From Nitrosospira sp. Is2 (GTDB taxonomy: Bacteria; Pseudomonadota; Gammaproteobacteria; Burkholderiales; Nitrosomonadaceae), in contig NZ_CP137134.1 in the NCBI RefSeq assembly GCF_033095785.1, positions 2,232,001 through 2,296,000 of the forward strand: 64,000 nucleotides of DNA. The letters run 5' to 3'. The translations under genes and the position numbers were made by a program. Under the pieces are notes generated by a model. That model ran no database searches. It had not been told where the DNA came from and was given only the letters and a program-made list of their open reading frames with translations. Of this stretch, positions 43,901-52,547 are shown one piece after another (position 1 is the stretch's first letter; the number at the start of each line of letters is the position of its first letter).

Positions 43901-45027
43901 GTGTCTTGTTCCATGAAGAACTAGGCGCCGTAATCCAGGTAAAGACCGCGGAGCGCCTCGATGTGCTGAGTGTGCTCGCGGAGTATGGCTTGCGAGACGT
44001 TAGCTTCATTATTGGCGCGGTTAACGACAAGGATGAGATCCGTTTTTTGCGTAACAATAAACCGGTTTTTGCTGAGAAACGCGTCGACCTTCATCGCGCC
44101 TGGTCAGAAACGACTTATCAGATGCAGAAGCTGCGCGACAATCCCGAGTGCGCGCAACAGGAATATGACCGCATACTCGACGCCGATGACCCCGGTTTGC
44201 ATGCGCAATTGAGTTTCGATGTAGACGACGACATATCCGCCCCTTATATCTCCACCGGTGCCAGACCTCGCGTCGCGATCTTGCGCGAACAGGGCGTGAA
44301 CGGGCATGTGGAGATGGCGGCAGCCTTCGACCGGGCCGGATTTTCCGCGACTGACGTACACATGAGCGACATCATCGCCGCACGGATTTCGCTGAAGGAC
44401 TACGCGGGCTTTGCCGCCTGCGGCGGTTTTTCCTACGGTGATGTTCTGGGGGCAGGGGAGGGATGGGCCAGTTCGATACTGTTCAATGGCCGTACTCGCG
44501 ATGACTTCGAAGCTTTTTTCGCACGCGGCGATACTTTTGCTCTTGGCGTGTGCAATGGTTGCCAGATGATGAGCAATTTGCATCAGATTATTCCCGGTGC
44601 CGAACATTGGCCCAAATTCGGGCGGAACAAATCGGAGCAGTTCGAGGCTCGCCTTGTCATGGTGGAGGTGCAGGAAAGCCCGTCGCTGTTTTTCGAGGGC
44701 ATGACTGGCAGCCGGATGCCCATTGCCGTTGCGCATGGTGAAGGTCGCGCTGAATTCTCCGATGAGAAAGCTGTCTCAGTCATCTCATCCCTGGTGACGC
44801 TCCGTTACGTCGATAACCGCGGCAAAATTGCCGAGATTTACCCGCTCAATCCCAACGGGTCGCCCGCAGCTATTGCTGGCGTCACCACGCCGGATGGCCG
44901 CTTCAGCATACTCATGCCCCATCCGGAGCGCGGCTTTAGAACCGTCCAGCACTCATGGCATCCTGACTGGGGCGAAGACGCATCGTGGATGCGCATGTTC
45001 CGGAATGCGCGCAAATGGGTGGGGTAA
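40987..45027 (+). CDS. purL: phosphoribosylformylglycinamidine synthase
   Basis: 1346-aa large-form PurL that makes FGAM from FGAR, glutamine and ATP in purine synthesis. The N-terminal domain is followed by two AIRS-type ATP-binding halves ([20 protein letters not shown] and [20 protein letters not shown]; later [11 protein letters not shown]) and a C-terminal glutaminase with the nucleophile C1189 in [11 protein letters not shown]. The length matches betaproteobacterial PurL. No strong ribosome site is visible before the ATG, and a second ATG lies two codons downstream. Confidence 0.97.
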   Translation: [1346 protein letters not shown]

Positions 45028-45118
45028 GCGCCACTGCCGAAGTGATCGGAAACTGTCCTCGCGGCAAAGCTGATAGACGACAGGTGAGTTTGAGAACGCA
45101 TCCGAATGAGTACGACAA

Positions 45119-46375
45119 ATGATAAGGAGCATCAGCTTGAAAATTATCCGGAACGCTTTCTTTGCCTTGGTTGGCGCATTATCGGCAATGACGATAACTG
45201 CCGTTAGCGTGCCCCTTAACCTTGCATTAGCGGAGACAAAAGTGGATAACAAGGAAAGAGAAAGCGTCGACTGCGCTCCGGTCGGGAACTGGGTCGTGCC
45301 GGGCGGAGGAAAGATTACCGAGTCTGAGGTCATCTCCAAGGCAGCCAAACGCCCGGTAGTGCTGCTGGGCGAAATGCACGATAACGCTGAGCATCACCGC
45401 TGGCAATTGCAGACGCTGGCTGCGTTGCATGCTGCACGGCCAGAAATGGTTATCGGTTTCGAGATGTTTCCGCGGCGTGTGCAAAAAGCGCTTGATCAAT
45501 GGGTGGCGGGAGACCTTACCGAGGCTCAGTTTCTTGCCGCTGCCGACTGGGGCACCGTCTGGAGCACGGACGCGAATCTTTACTTGCCATTATTTCATTT
45601 TGCCCGCATGAACCGGATACCCATGGTGGCCCTTAATATCGATACGCGTTTAAGGCGGACGGTCGCTTCGAAGGGCTTTGCGGGCGTGGCTGAGAAGGAG
45701 CGCGAAGGCGTGACCCAGCCCGCTGCGCCCAGCGCCGCTTACCTGGGGTATCTCCTGCCGATTTATGGCGAGCACGACCGCAGTGGCAAGAAGCGGGGCG
45801 ATACCCAGCCGGATGACCCGGATTTTCTGCGCTTTGTTGAAGGTCAGCAACTCTGGGACCGCGCAATGGCCCAGGCGATACACTCAGCCCTGGAGCGTCC
45901 GGGTCGTCCCCTTGTGGTCGGAATCATGGGCTCGGGGCACATCAAGCATGGCTACGGAGTTCCCCATCAACTGAAGGACCTGGGGGTGGGCGATGTAGGG
46001 ACCCTCTTGCCGTGGAATAGCGGCACCGTGTGTGGTCAAATAGCGACCGGAATCGCAGACGCAGTTTTTGGTATCGCATCGCTATCGCCTGCCACCCCGG
46101 AACTTTCCTCGCGACCGCGCCTGGGGATCCGCTTTGAAATGGCCCAGGATGGCGGTGCGCGCGTGCTGCAGGTGGAGAAGGGGAGCATTGCGGAGACGGC
46201 TGGTATTCGCGACGCCGACATTATTGTCGAAGCAGCTGGCGTGCCGGTCAAGCGGACCGAGGATATTGTAGAGACAGTCAAACGCCAGCCACCGGGCACT
46301 TGGTTGCCGCTTACGTTAAAACGCGGCAGCGATACGAGCGAGATTATTGCCAAGTTTCCGGCGGTGCGGAAATGA
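45119..46375 (+). CDS. ChaN-like exported protein with PDZ domain
   Basis: 418 aa. A signal peptide (KIIRNAFFALVGALSAMTITAVSV) is followed by a ChaN domain (about 75-305; PVVLLGEMHDNAEHHRWQL, EMVIGFEMFPRR, GIMGSGHIKHGYGVPHQL), a haem-binding family linked to iron uptake, and a C-terminal PDZ domain (about 330-415; VEKGSIAETAGIRDADIIVEA). The ORF starts at an ATG, but AAGGAG lies eight bases before a TTG at 45137, which would give a cleaner signal-peptide start. The next gene overlaps its stop (ATGA), so both are likely to act in the periplasm together. Confidence 0.82.
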   Translation: MIRSISLKIIRNAFFALVGALSAMTITAVSVPLNLALAETKVDNKERESVDCAPVGNWVVPGGGKITESEVISKAAKRPVVLLGEMHDNAEHHRWQLQTLAALHAARPEMVIGFEMFPRRVQKALDQWVAGDLTEAQFLAAADWGTVWSTDANLYLPLFHFARMNRIPMVALNIDTRLRRTVASKGFAGVAEKEREGVTQPAAPSAAYLGYLLPIYGEHDRSGKKRGDTQPDDPDFLRFVEGQQLWDRAMAQAIHSALERPGRPLVVGIMGSGHIKHGYGVPHQLKDLGVGDVGTLLPWNSGTVCGQIATGIADAVFGIASLSPATPELSSRPRLGIRFEMAQDGGARVLQVEKGSIAETAGIRDADIIVEAAGVPVKRTEDIVETVKRQPPGTWLPLTLKRGSDTSEIIAKFPAVRK

Positions 46376-48471
46376 ACCCAAGGAACAAGCCCATGCTGCA
46401 CGCACGTCTCACGTACATGAATGGTGTAGTCGGTTTCCTGTTTTCGATGCTTATGGCGACCACAGTCTTTGCTACGTCGTCCGCGACCTCATCCGCTACT
46501 TCTGGCGCCACGCCGGTTAGTGCCGAGGTCCACTATGACATTACCGTGCGCCTGGATCCTGTTGCGCGCAAGATTGAAGGACGCAGTGTTATCACGGCAA
46601 ACACACCCGAAGAGTTGACGCTGGTGATCGGCCGCCGCTTCGAAGTCATGCGTGGACGAGTAGATGCCGAGCCGTTTGGGCCAGCCGCGACCATGGGTAG
46701 AATGCGAGGCTGGCGGATCTTAGGCGATGAAAAACTGCCCCGCCGTATCGAGATCCATTGGCGCGGGGAGCTTGCTGCCCTCGATACTGCGCTCGACCAT
46801 CATCAGACACTGGGACGGAATGACCCAGCCAGCGGGGAAGCGGGTACTTTTCTGCCGGATTCGAGCGGCTGGTACCCCTTTCTGGCGGATAAGCTTGCCA
46901 GCTACAATCTGACTATCGAGTTGCCGGCCGGGCAACGCGGTATCGTGCCCGGTCGTCTTGTCGAGGAAACCGAAACGGCCGATGGGTATCGCGCACGGTT
47001 CGAGTTTCCCGCTCCAACGGGCGGAATCGATCTCATGGCGGGTCCCTATGCTGTCGACACGCGCACAGTACGGGGGGCAGGCGGCAAGCCCATACAGCTA
47101 CGAACCTACTTCCATTCGTCAATTGCGGATCTTGCACCGGCGTACCTGGATTCGGTGAAAGGCTATCTCGGACTCTACGAATCGTGGATCGGCGAGTACC
47201 CGTTCAGTGAATTCAGCGTGGTATCGAGCCCGACGCCGACGGGTTTCGGTATGCCTACGCTTACTTATCTCGGAGTGGAAGTGCTGAGGTTGCCCTTCAT
47301 CCGCGGCACCTCGCTGGGTCATGAGGTGCTGCACAACTGGTGGGGGAACGGCGTGTACCCTGATTACGCTGAAGGAAACTGGTCGGAAGGGCTCACCACG
47401 TTCATGGCGGACTATGCGTACAAGGAGCGTGAAAGCGCCGGTGCTGCGCGTGATATGCGGCGTGGCTGGCTGCGTGATTTTGCCGCGCTGGCGCCTGGGC
47501 AGGATAAACCACTCACGACATTTACTTCACGTTTGCATGGTGCGACGCAGATTGTCGGCTATAACAAGGCCGCGATGCTGTTTTTGATGCTGCGCGACAT
47601 GCTCGGGCAGGATACCTTCGATCGCGCGCTTCAAACCTTCTGGCGCGAGCAGCGCTTCCGTATCGCCTCGTGGGCGGACTTGCGGCACGCTTTCGAGAAA
47701 GCGTCCGGGCAGAATCTCGGTCCATTTTTTGACCAATGGCTTACGCGACCGGGCGCGCCGGTCCTTCGAATAGCGGACGCGGCGCTGGCCAAGCCGGGCT
47801 CGGGTAGCCATCGGGTTACGGTCACCCTTGAGCAAGCTGAGCCAGTGTACCGTTTGCGTGTACCGGTTGGCATCCGCACCGCCGAGAGCGAGGAAATTCA
47901 CGTGCTTGACCTGGAGAGCGCGCGCCAGGCATTTACCGTTGACGTTCGCAACCGGCCAACGGAGATAATCCTTGACCCGGATCTCCGCTTATTCCGCCGC
48001 CTGATGCCCGATGAAGCCCCGCCAATCCTGCGCCAGGTGATGGTAGATCACACAGCTGAGACGATTTTGCTGCCGGAAAACGGAGAGGCGCGCAGCGCGG
48101 CCGAAACGCTTGCGGCCAAAATGCAAAACCGCGCGCCAAAATTGGCGATGCGAGCAGATGGCGATAACCTGCCGGCTGTACCGCTGCTGGTTATTGGCCT
48201 GGCGGACCAGGTGGATGCCTGGCTTGCAAAGCATCGTTTACCGGCGCGCCCCGACGTTATTAAGGGCAAGGGCTCGGCGCAAGCATGGACGGTGAGTCGA
48301 CCTGATGGTGTGACCCTCGCGATGGTGTCTGCGGCGGATGTTCCCTCACTTGCTGCATTGGCGCGGCCGCTGCCCCATTACGGCCGCCAGAGCTATGTGG
48401 TGTTTGATGGCGCGAAGATGATCAATCGTGGTGCGTGGCCCACACGCTCGCAAGTCGTAAAGCTGGACTAA
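46372..48471 (+). CDS. M1-family aminopeptidase-like exported protein
   Basis: 699 aa from the ATG that overlaps the preceding stop. The N-terminal hydrophobic segment (VVGFLFSMLMATTVFA) is followed by a low-complexity ATSSATSSATSGAT stretch and then an M1-type N-terminal beta domain. The zinc motif HEVLH (H317, E318, H321) is present, with E339 in NWSEGL as the third ligand after 17 rather than the usual 18 residues. The C-terminal part (about 480-690) is unassigned. Probably a periplasmic metallopeptidase; substrate unknown. A terminator follows. Confidence 0.83.
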   Translation: MNPRNKPMLHARLTYMNGVVGFLFSMLMATTVFATSSATSSATSGATPVSAEVHYDITVRLDPVARKIEGRSVITANTPEELTLVIGRRFEVMRGRVDAEPFGPAATMGRMRGWRILGDEKLPRRIEIHWRGELAALDTALDHHQTLGRNDPASGEAGTFLPDSSGWYPFLADKLASYNLTIELPAGQRGIVPGRLVEETETADGYRARFEFPAPTGGIDLMAGPYAVDTRTVRGAGGKPIQLRTYFHSSIADLAPAYLDSVKGYLGLYESWIGEYPFSEFSVVSSPTPTGFGMPTLTYLGVEVLRLPFIRGTSLGHEVLHNWWGNGVYPDYAEGNWSEGLTTFMADYAYKERESAGAARDMRRGWLRDFAALAPGQDKPLTTFTSRLHGATQIVGYNKAAMLFLMLRDMLGQDTFDRALQTFWREQRFRIASWADLRHAFEKASGQNLGPFFDQWLTRPGAPVLRIADAALAKPGSGSHRVTVTLEQAEPVYRLRVPVGIRTAESEEIHVLDLESARQAFTVDVRNRPTEIILDPDLRLFRRLMPDEAPPILRQVMVDHTAETILLPENGEARSAAETLAAKMQNRAPKLAMRADGDNLPAVPLLVIGLADQVDAWLAKHRLPARPDVIKGKGSAQAWTVSRPDGVTLAMVSAADVPSLAALARPLPHYGRQSYVVFDGAKMINRGAWPTRSQVVKLD

Positions 48472-48558
48472 TGGTCTTCAAGGCGGAAATATGCCTTTTC
48501 GGATCTGGTGCGTATCCAGCCGAATCGAAAAGCCATTGACTGATCCGTTACCTGCCCC

Positions 48559-48585
48559 GAGAAGCCCGTCGGCACGGGTTTTCTC
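48559..48585 (+). terminator. rho-independent terminator after M1 peptidase gene
   Basis: CCCGT (48565-48569) pairs with ACGGG (48574-48578) over a CGGC loop, followed by TTTTCTC; flanking GAGAA/TTCTC extends the stem. It separates the peptidase operon from ndk. Confidence 0.65.
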
Positions 48586-48654
48586 ATTTACCGACTTTGG
48601 AACCGGTTTTTTGTTAAAATATACTTATTTTCATAAATTTAGTAGGAGAATTTG

Positions 48655-49080
48655 ATGGCGGTCGAAAGAACCCTTTCCATTATCAAGCCTGACGCGGTGA
48701 TAAAAAACGTGATCGGGGAAATCTATTCACGCTTTGAAGGCGGTGGATTGAAAATCATCGCGGCACGCATGGCGCGCCTGTCCCAGACTGAGGCAGAGGG
48801 TTTTTATGCGGTGCATCGAAGCCGTCCGTTTTTTAATGATCTGGTGAAATTCATGATTTCAGGACCCGTCATGGTGCAGGTACTGGAGGGTGACGACGCA
48901 ATCAGGAAGAACCGTGAACTGATGGGCGCGACCGATCCCAAGAAGGCCGAGAAGGGAACAATACGGGCCGATTTCGCAGACAGTATCGATGCCAACGCCG
49001 TGCATGGCTCCGATGCGCCTGAAACGGCAGCGGTCGAGATCGCTTACTTTTTCCCTGAACTAAACATTTATTCCCGATAG
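48655..49080 (+). CDS. ndk: nucleoside diphosphate kinase
   Basis: 141 aa. It balances nucleoside triphosphate pools using a phosphohistidine. SIIKPDAVIKNVIGEI at the N-terminus and the active-site histidine in NAVHGSDAPETA are present. AGGAG seven bases before the ATG at 48655 fixes the start; a TTG one codon earlier is discounted. A/T-rich promoter-like sequence lies at 48611-48640. It starts the conserved ndk-rlmN-rodZ-ispG-hisS-bamB-der order. Confidence 0.97.
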   Translation: MAVERTLSIIKPDAVIKNVIGEIYSRFEGGGLKIIAARMARLSQTEAEGFYAVHRSRPFFNDLVKFMISGPVMVQVLEGDDAIRKNRELMGATDPKKAEKGTIRADFADSIDANAVHGSDAPETAAVEIAYFFPELNIYSR

Positions 49081-49100
49081 GACGGAACGCAGCTCACCAT

Positions 49101-50198
49101 ATGAGCGTCAATCTCCTCGATTTCGATGCGAAATCTCTTGCCGGTTTTTGTGAGGAAATAGGCGAGAAGCCGTTTCGCGCGCGCCAATTGCTGCGCTGGA
49201 TACACCGTTCGGGCGAGGCGGATTTTGCCGCGATGAGCGATTTGGCGAAGGGGTTACGGGATAAGCTCGCCGCGGCCGCCGTGGTCAATCCTCCCCAGGT
49301 TATCAGCGATCATATCGCTGCCGACGGTACGCGCAAGTGGCTTTTGTCGGTTGGAGCGGGTAACGGCATCGAGACGGTTTTCATACCTGAAACGCATCGC
49401 GGAACCCTCTGTATCTCCAGCCAGGTTGGATGTGCGCTCGCATGCAGCTTCTGCTCTACCGGCAGACAGGGATTCAACCGCAACTTGGGTGTCGCAGAAA
49501 TCATTGGCCAGCTGTGGTGGGCCAATAAAGCCCTGGCCGAGGAGTCAGAAAACGAACCTGTGCGGGAGCGTGCCGTTACCAATGTGGTGATGATGGGCAT
49601 GGGCGAGCCGCTCGCCAATTTTGAAAATGTGGTTGCAGCACTCGATCTGATGCTGGACGATAATGCCTATGGTCTTTCAAGGCGGCGCGTGACGGTGAGC
49701 ACTTCGGGACTGGTGCCAGCCATGGATCGGCTGCGCGAACGCTGCCCTGTTGCACTGGCCGTATCCTTGCACGCGCCGAACGATACGCTGCGCGATCAGT
49801 TGGTGCCGATCAACAGGAAATACCCCATCAAGGAATTATTGGCCGCATGCGAACGCTATCTCGAATCAGCGCCGCGGGACTTCATCACCTTTGAGTACGT
49901 CATGCTGGATGGTGTTAATGACAGCGTGGCTCATGCGCGGGAATTGGTGCAAGTGGTACGGCATACGCCTTGTAAATTCAACCTGATTCCATTCAATCCC
50001 TTCCCGGATTCCGGCTATAAACGTTCTTCGGCAGAAGCGGTCTCGCGCTTTCGAGATGTGCTGATGCAAGCTGGCCTGGTAACGACGGTAAGGAAGACAC
50101 GCGGCGATGACATTGCTGCAGCCTGTGGTCAGCTTGCCGGAAAAGTGCTGGACAAGACGCGGCGCGCAAACCGCAGGTTATCGGAACCGGCAAGATGA
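49101..50198 (+). CDS. rlmN: dual-specificity 23S rRNA/tRNA A2 methyltransferase
   Basis: 365-aa radical-SAM methyltransferase that methylates C2 of A2503 in 23S rRNA and A37 in tRNAs. The [4Fe-4S] cysteines C111, C115 and C118 are in VGCALACSFCSTGRQ. Late cysteine in DIAAACGQLAGK is the catalytic methylated Cys of the family. MGMGEPLANFENVV is a further hallmark. Its stop overlaps an ATG (ATGA) of a short ORF. Confidence 0.96.
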   Translation: MSVNLLDFDAKSLAGFCEEIGEKPFRARQLLRWIHRSGEADFAAMSDLAKGLRDKLAAAAVVNPPQVISDHIAADGTRKWLLSVGAGNGIETVFIPETHRGTLCISSQVGCALACSFCSTGRQGFNRNLGVAEIIGQLWWANKALAEESENEPVRERAVTNVVMMGMGEPLANFENVVAALDLMLDDNAYGLSRRRVTVSTSGLVPAMDRLRERCPVALAVSLHAPNDTLRDQLVPINRKYPIKELLAACERYLESAPRDFITFEYVMLDGVNDSVAHARELVQVVRHTPCKFNLIPFNPFPDSGYKRSSAEAVSRFRDVLMQAGLVTTVRKTRGDDIAAACGQLAGKVLDKTRRANRRLSEPAR

Positions 50199-50296
50199 GG
50201 CGGACCATGGCTCATTTTGCGGCGGAAACGGCAATCGGATGCATGGTTCAGGAAGGCATGAAAGTACTTGTGCCAGGCAGTGGTGTGTCCAGCTGA
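50195..50296 (+). CDS. 33-codon ORF bridging rlmN and rodZ
   Basis: It starts on the rlmN stop (ATGA) and ends on the rodZ start (TGATG), so both joints fit translational coupling. The 33-aa product (MRRTMAHFAAETAIGCMVQE...) has no recognised domain. The place is where pilF/pilW, a type IV pilus lipoprotein gene, stands in many proteobacteria; this may be its remnant or a coupling ORF. Coding is unproven. Confidence 0.4.
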   Translation: MRRTMAHFAAETAIGCMVQEGMKVLVPGSGVSS

Positions 50297-51264
50297 TGAC
50301 GGATCCTCAAGATAACAACTTCGGCGAAATAGCCGAACCAAAACCAGCGCAAACCGAATCGGGCCCGGGCCAATCATTGCGTGCCGGGCGGCTGGAACGC
50401 GGTTTGAGCATAGAGGATATCGCGCGGCAATTGCGGTTATCGGTGAGGCAGGTTACAGCACTGGAAGAGGACGACTACTCCAAGGTTGCAAGCGGCACAT
50501 TTCTCCGCGGGTTCGTGCGCAACTATGCTAAGCTGCTGCAAATGGATGCGGCGCCGTTGTTGCAGCGACTAGAGCAATCCCTTCCCCCCCCGCCGCCTAC
50601 CCAAACCATTTCGTATCCAATCGAGGGAATTCCCTTTCCGTCAAATCGGGACCACGGTAAGCGCAACCTGATTATCGGGGTAGCGATCGTTCTGGCGTTG
50701 CTACTGCTTGTGTATGAAATTTACCGCGGCAGCGAGGCGAATATCGAAAAAGCGCCAAGCGGCAATGTGGAGAGCAGAGTGGAGACGGAGCAAACTTCAG
50801 ACGCGTCATTATTCGAGGCGCCCCCGGAAATTACGGCTGACGGAGCTGATATCGCGGCTTCTGCCGGCAGGCCTGCCGCGTCTGAACCAAAGCCCGATGT
50901 TCAGCCCCCGCCCGTGCGTTCTGCGTCTTCTCCGGTCGTGCCGGCGGCGCCGCAAGCGGCCCAGCAACCCGCCGCTTCCAGGTCGGCTGATGCGCCCTCG
51001 CGGGAATTGGCGGACGAAGGGCCGGGTGTCGTGCGCTTGATATTCGAGGGGGAGTCCTGGGTTGAAGCCAGGGACGGAAAGGGGAGGCTGCTATTGTCGC
51101 GGGTTAATGCCCGGGGTACCGAGCAGGTGCTGCGCGGCACGCCGCCATTCTCTCTGAAGATCGGCAACGCTGCCGAGGTCAAGCTAGTCTACAATAGCAA
51201 CCCGGTTGATTTGACGCCCCACATCAACGTGTATGGGGGAACTGCACGTCTGTCGCTAGAATAG
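50296..51264 (+). CDS. rodZ: cytoskeletal protein RodZ-like
   Basis: 322 aa from the ATG at 50296 (the frame is open further upstream, but inside rlmN). The N-terminal cytoplasmic helix-turn-helix (about 25-90; LRAGRLERGLSIEDIARQLR and EEDDYSKVASGTFLRGFVRNYA) binds MreB in RodZ. One membrane segment follows (NLIIGVAIVLALLLLVYEI). A Pro/Ala-rich linker leads to the periplasmic DUF4115 domain (VRLIFEGESWVEARDGKGR). Role in rod shape together with MreB. Confidence 0.9.
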   Translation: MTDPQDNNFGEIAEPKPAQTESGPGQSLRAGRLERGLSIEDIARQLRLSVRQVTALEEDDYSKVASGTFLRGFVRNYAKLLQMDAAPLLQRLEQSLPPPPPTQTISYPIEGIPFPSNRDHGKRNLIIGVAIVLALLLLVYEIYRGSEANIEKAPSGNVESRVETEQTSDASLFEAPPEITADGADIAASAGRPAASEPKPDVQPPPVRSASSPVVPAAPQAAQQPAASRSADAPSRELADEGPGVVRLIFEGESWVEARDGKGRLLLSRVNARGTEQVLRGTPPFSLKIGNAAEVKLVYNSNPVDLTPHINVYGGTARLSLE

Positions 51265-51296
51265 GATTCTTAAATTTACGGATTTTCATACTTATC

Positions 51297-52547
51297 ATGA
51301 TTAAGTCACAAGATATTTTTCCGCCCCGCCGCAACAGTGTCGGCGTGCGCGTCGATACCATAACGATCGGGGGCGGCGCCCCGGTAGTGGTTCAGTCCAT
51401 GACCAATACCGATACGGAAGACGAAATTTCCACGGCGACGCAAGTGGCCCAACTCTCGCGTGCCGGATCGGAACTGGTGCGGATTACCGTCAATACCCCC
51501 GCGGCAGCCAAAGCAGTGCCTGCGATACGGGCGCGGCTTGATGACATGGGCTGTCATGTGCCCCTGATAGGCGACTTTCACTTCAACGGTCACAAGCTGG
51601 TGACGGAATATCCCGATTGCGCGAGGGCGCTGGCCAAATACCGAATCAATCCCGGTAATGTGGGTCATGGGAGGAAACGCGATGAACAGTTCTCCATCTT
51701 GATCGAGACCGCCTGCAAATATGACAAGCCGGTGCGTATCGGGGTCAACTGGGGTAGCCTCGATCCGGAGTTGCTGGCCAGGATGATGGATGAGAACGCG
51801 CGCTCAGGCGACCCCAAGGAGGCGTCAGTGGTTATGCATGAAGCATTGATCACCTCCGCGCTGCAAAGCGCAGCGAGAGCCGAGGAGATCGGGTTGGGCC
51901 GCGACAAGATCATATTATCCTGCAAGATGAGCGGCGTAAGGGATCTGATCGCAGTTTACCGCGACCTTGCTGCGCGGTGCGATTATGCCCTGCATCTCGG
52001 ATTGACAGAAGCGGGGATGGGATCAAAAGGAATCGTGGCATCTACCGCTGCGCTGTCGGTGCTGCTGCTCGATGGAATCGGCGATACCATTCGCATATCG
52101 CTGACACCCGAGCCGGGCGGCGACCGTTCGCGTGAGGTGATCGTCGCGCAGGAGATCCTGCAAACTACCGGGCTGCGCGCCTTTGTGCCCCTGGTGGCCG
52201 CCTGTCCCGGCTGTGGGCGTACCACCAGTACATATTTTCAGGAGTTGGCGGAGAGCATTCAGGGTTATGTTCGCAACCAGATGCTGGTATGGCGCGAGGA
52301 GTATGATGGGGTGGAGAATATGACCCTGGCGGTGATGGGCTGCGTGGTCAACGGCCCGGGTGAAAGCAAGCACGCCAACATCGGGATCAGTCTTCCCGGG
52401 TCTGGCGAGCGACCGGTGGCGCCGGTGTACGTGGATGGGCAAAAATCGGTGACGCTGAAAGGCGACAACATCGCCGGAGAGTTTCGCCAGATAGTCGATG
52501 AATACGTGCAAATGAAGTACCCAAAGAAAGCAGGTAATGTCCACTAG
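51297..52547 (+). CDS. ispG: (E)-4-hydroxy-3-methylbut-2-enyl-diphosphate synthase
   Basis: 416-aa [4Fe-4S] enzyme of the MEP isoprenoid pathway. VQSMTNTDTEDEISTATQV, NPGNVGHG and the cluster cysteines in ACPGCGRT and MGCVVNGPGESKHAN are present. The length matches the bacterial type without the extra plant domain. The next gene, hisS, overlaps its end by 11 bases. Confidence 0.97.
   Translation: MIKSQDIFPPRRNSVGVRVDTITIGGGAPVVVQSMTNTDTEDEISTATQVAQLSRAGSELVRITVNTPAAAKAVPAIRARLDDMGCHVPLIGDFHFNGHKLVTEYPDCARALAKYRINPGNVGHGRKRDEQFSILIETACKYDKPVRIGVNWGSLDPELLARMMDENARSGDPKEASVVMHEALITSALQSAARAEEIGLGRDKIILSCKMSGVRDLIAVYRDLAARCDYALHLGLTEAGMGSKGIVASTAALSVLLLDGIGDTIRISLTPEPGGDRSREVIVAQEILQTTGLRAFVPLVAACPGCGRTTSTYFQELAESIQGYVRNQMLVWREEYDGVENMTLAVMGCVVNGPGESKHANIGISLPGSGERPVAPVYVDGQKSVTLKGDNIAGEFRQIVDEYVQMKYPKKAGNVH

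Noticed and set aside
50107..50295. 63-residue N-terminal extension of rodZ
   Set aside because: It lies within rlmN and the short ORF; RodZ starts near its helix-turn-helix, which fits the ATG at 50296.
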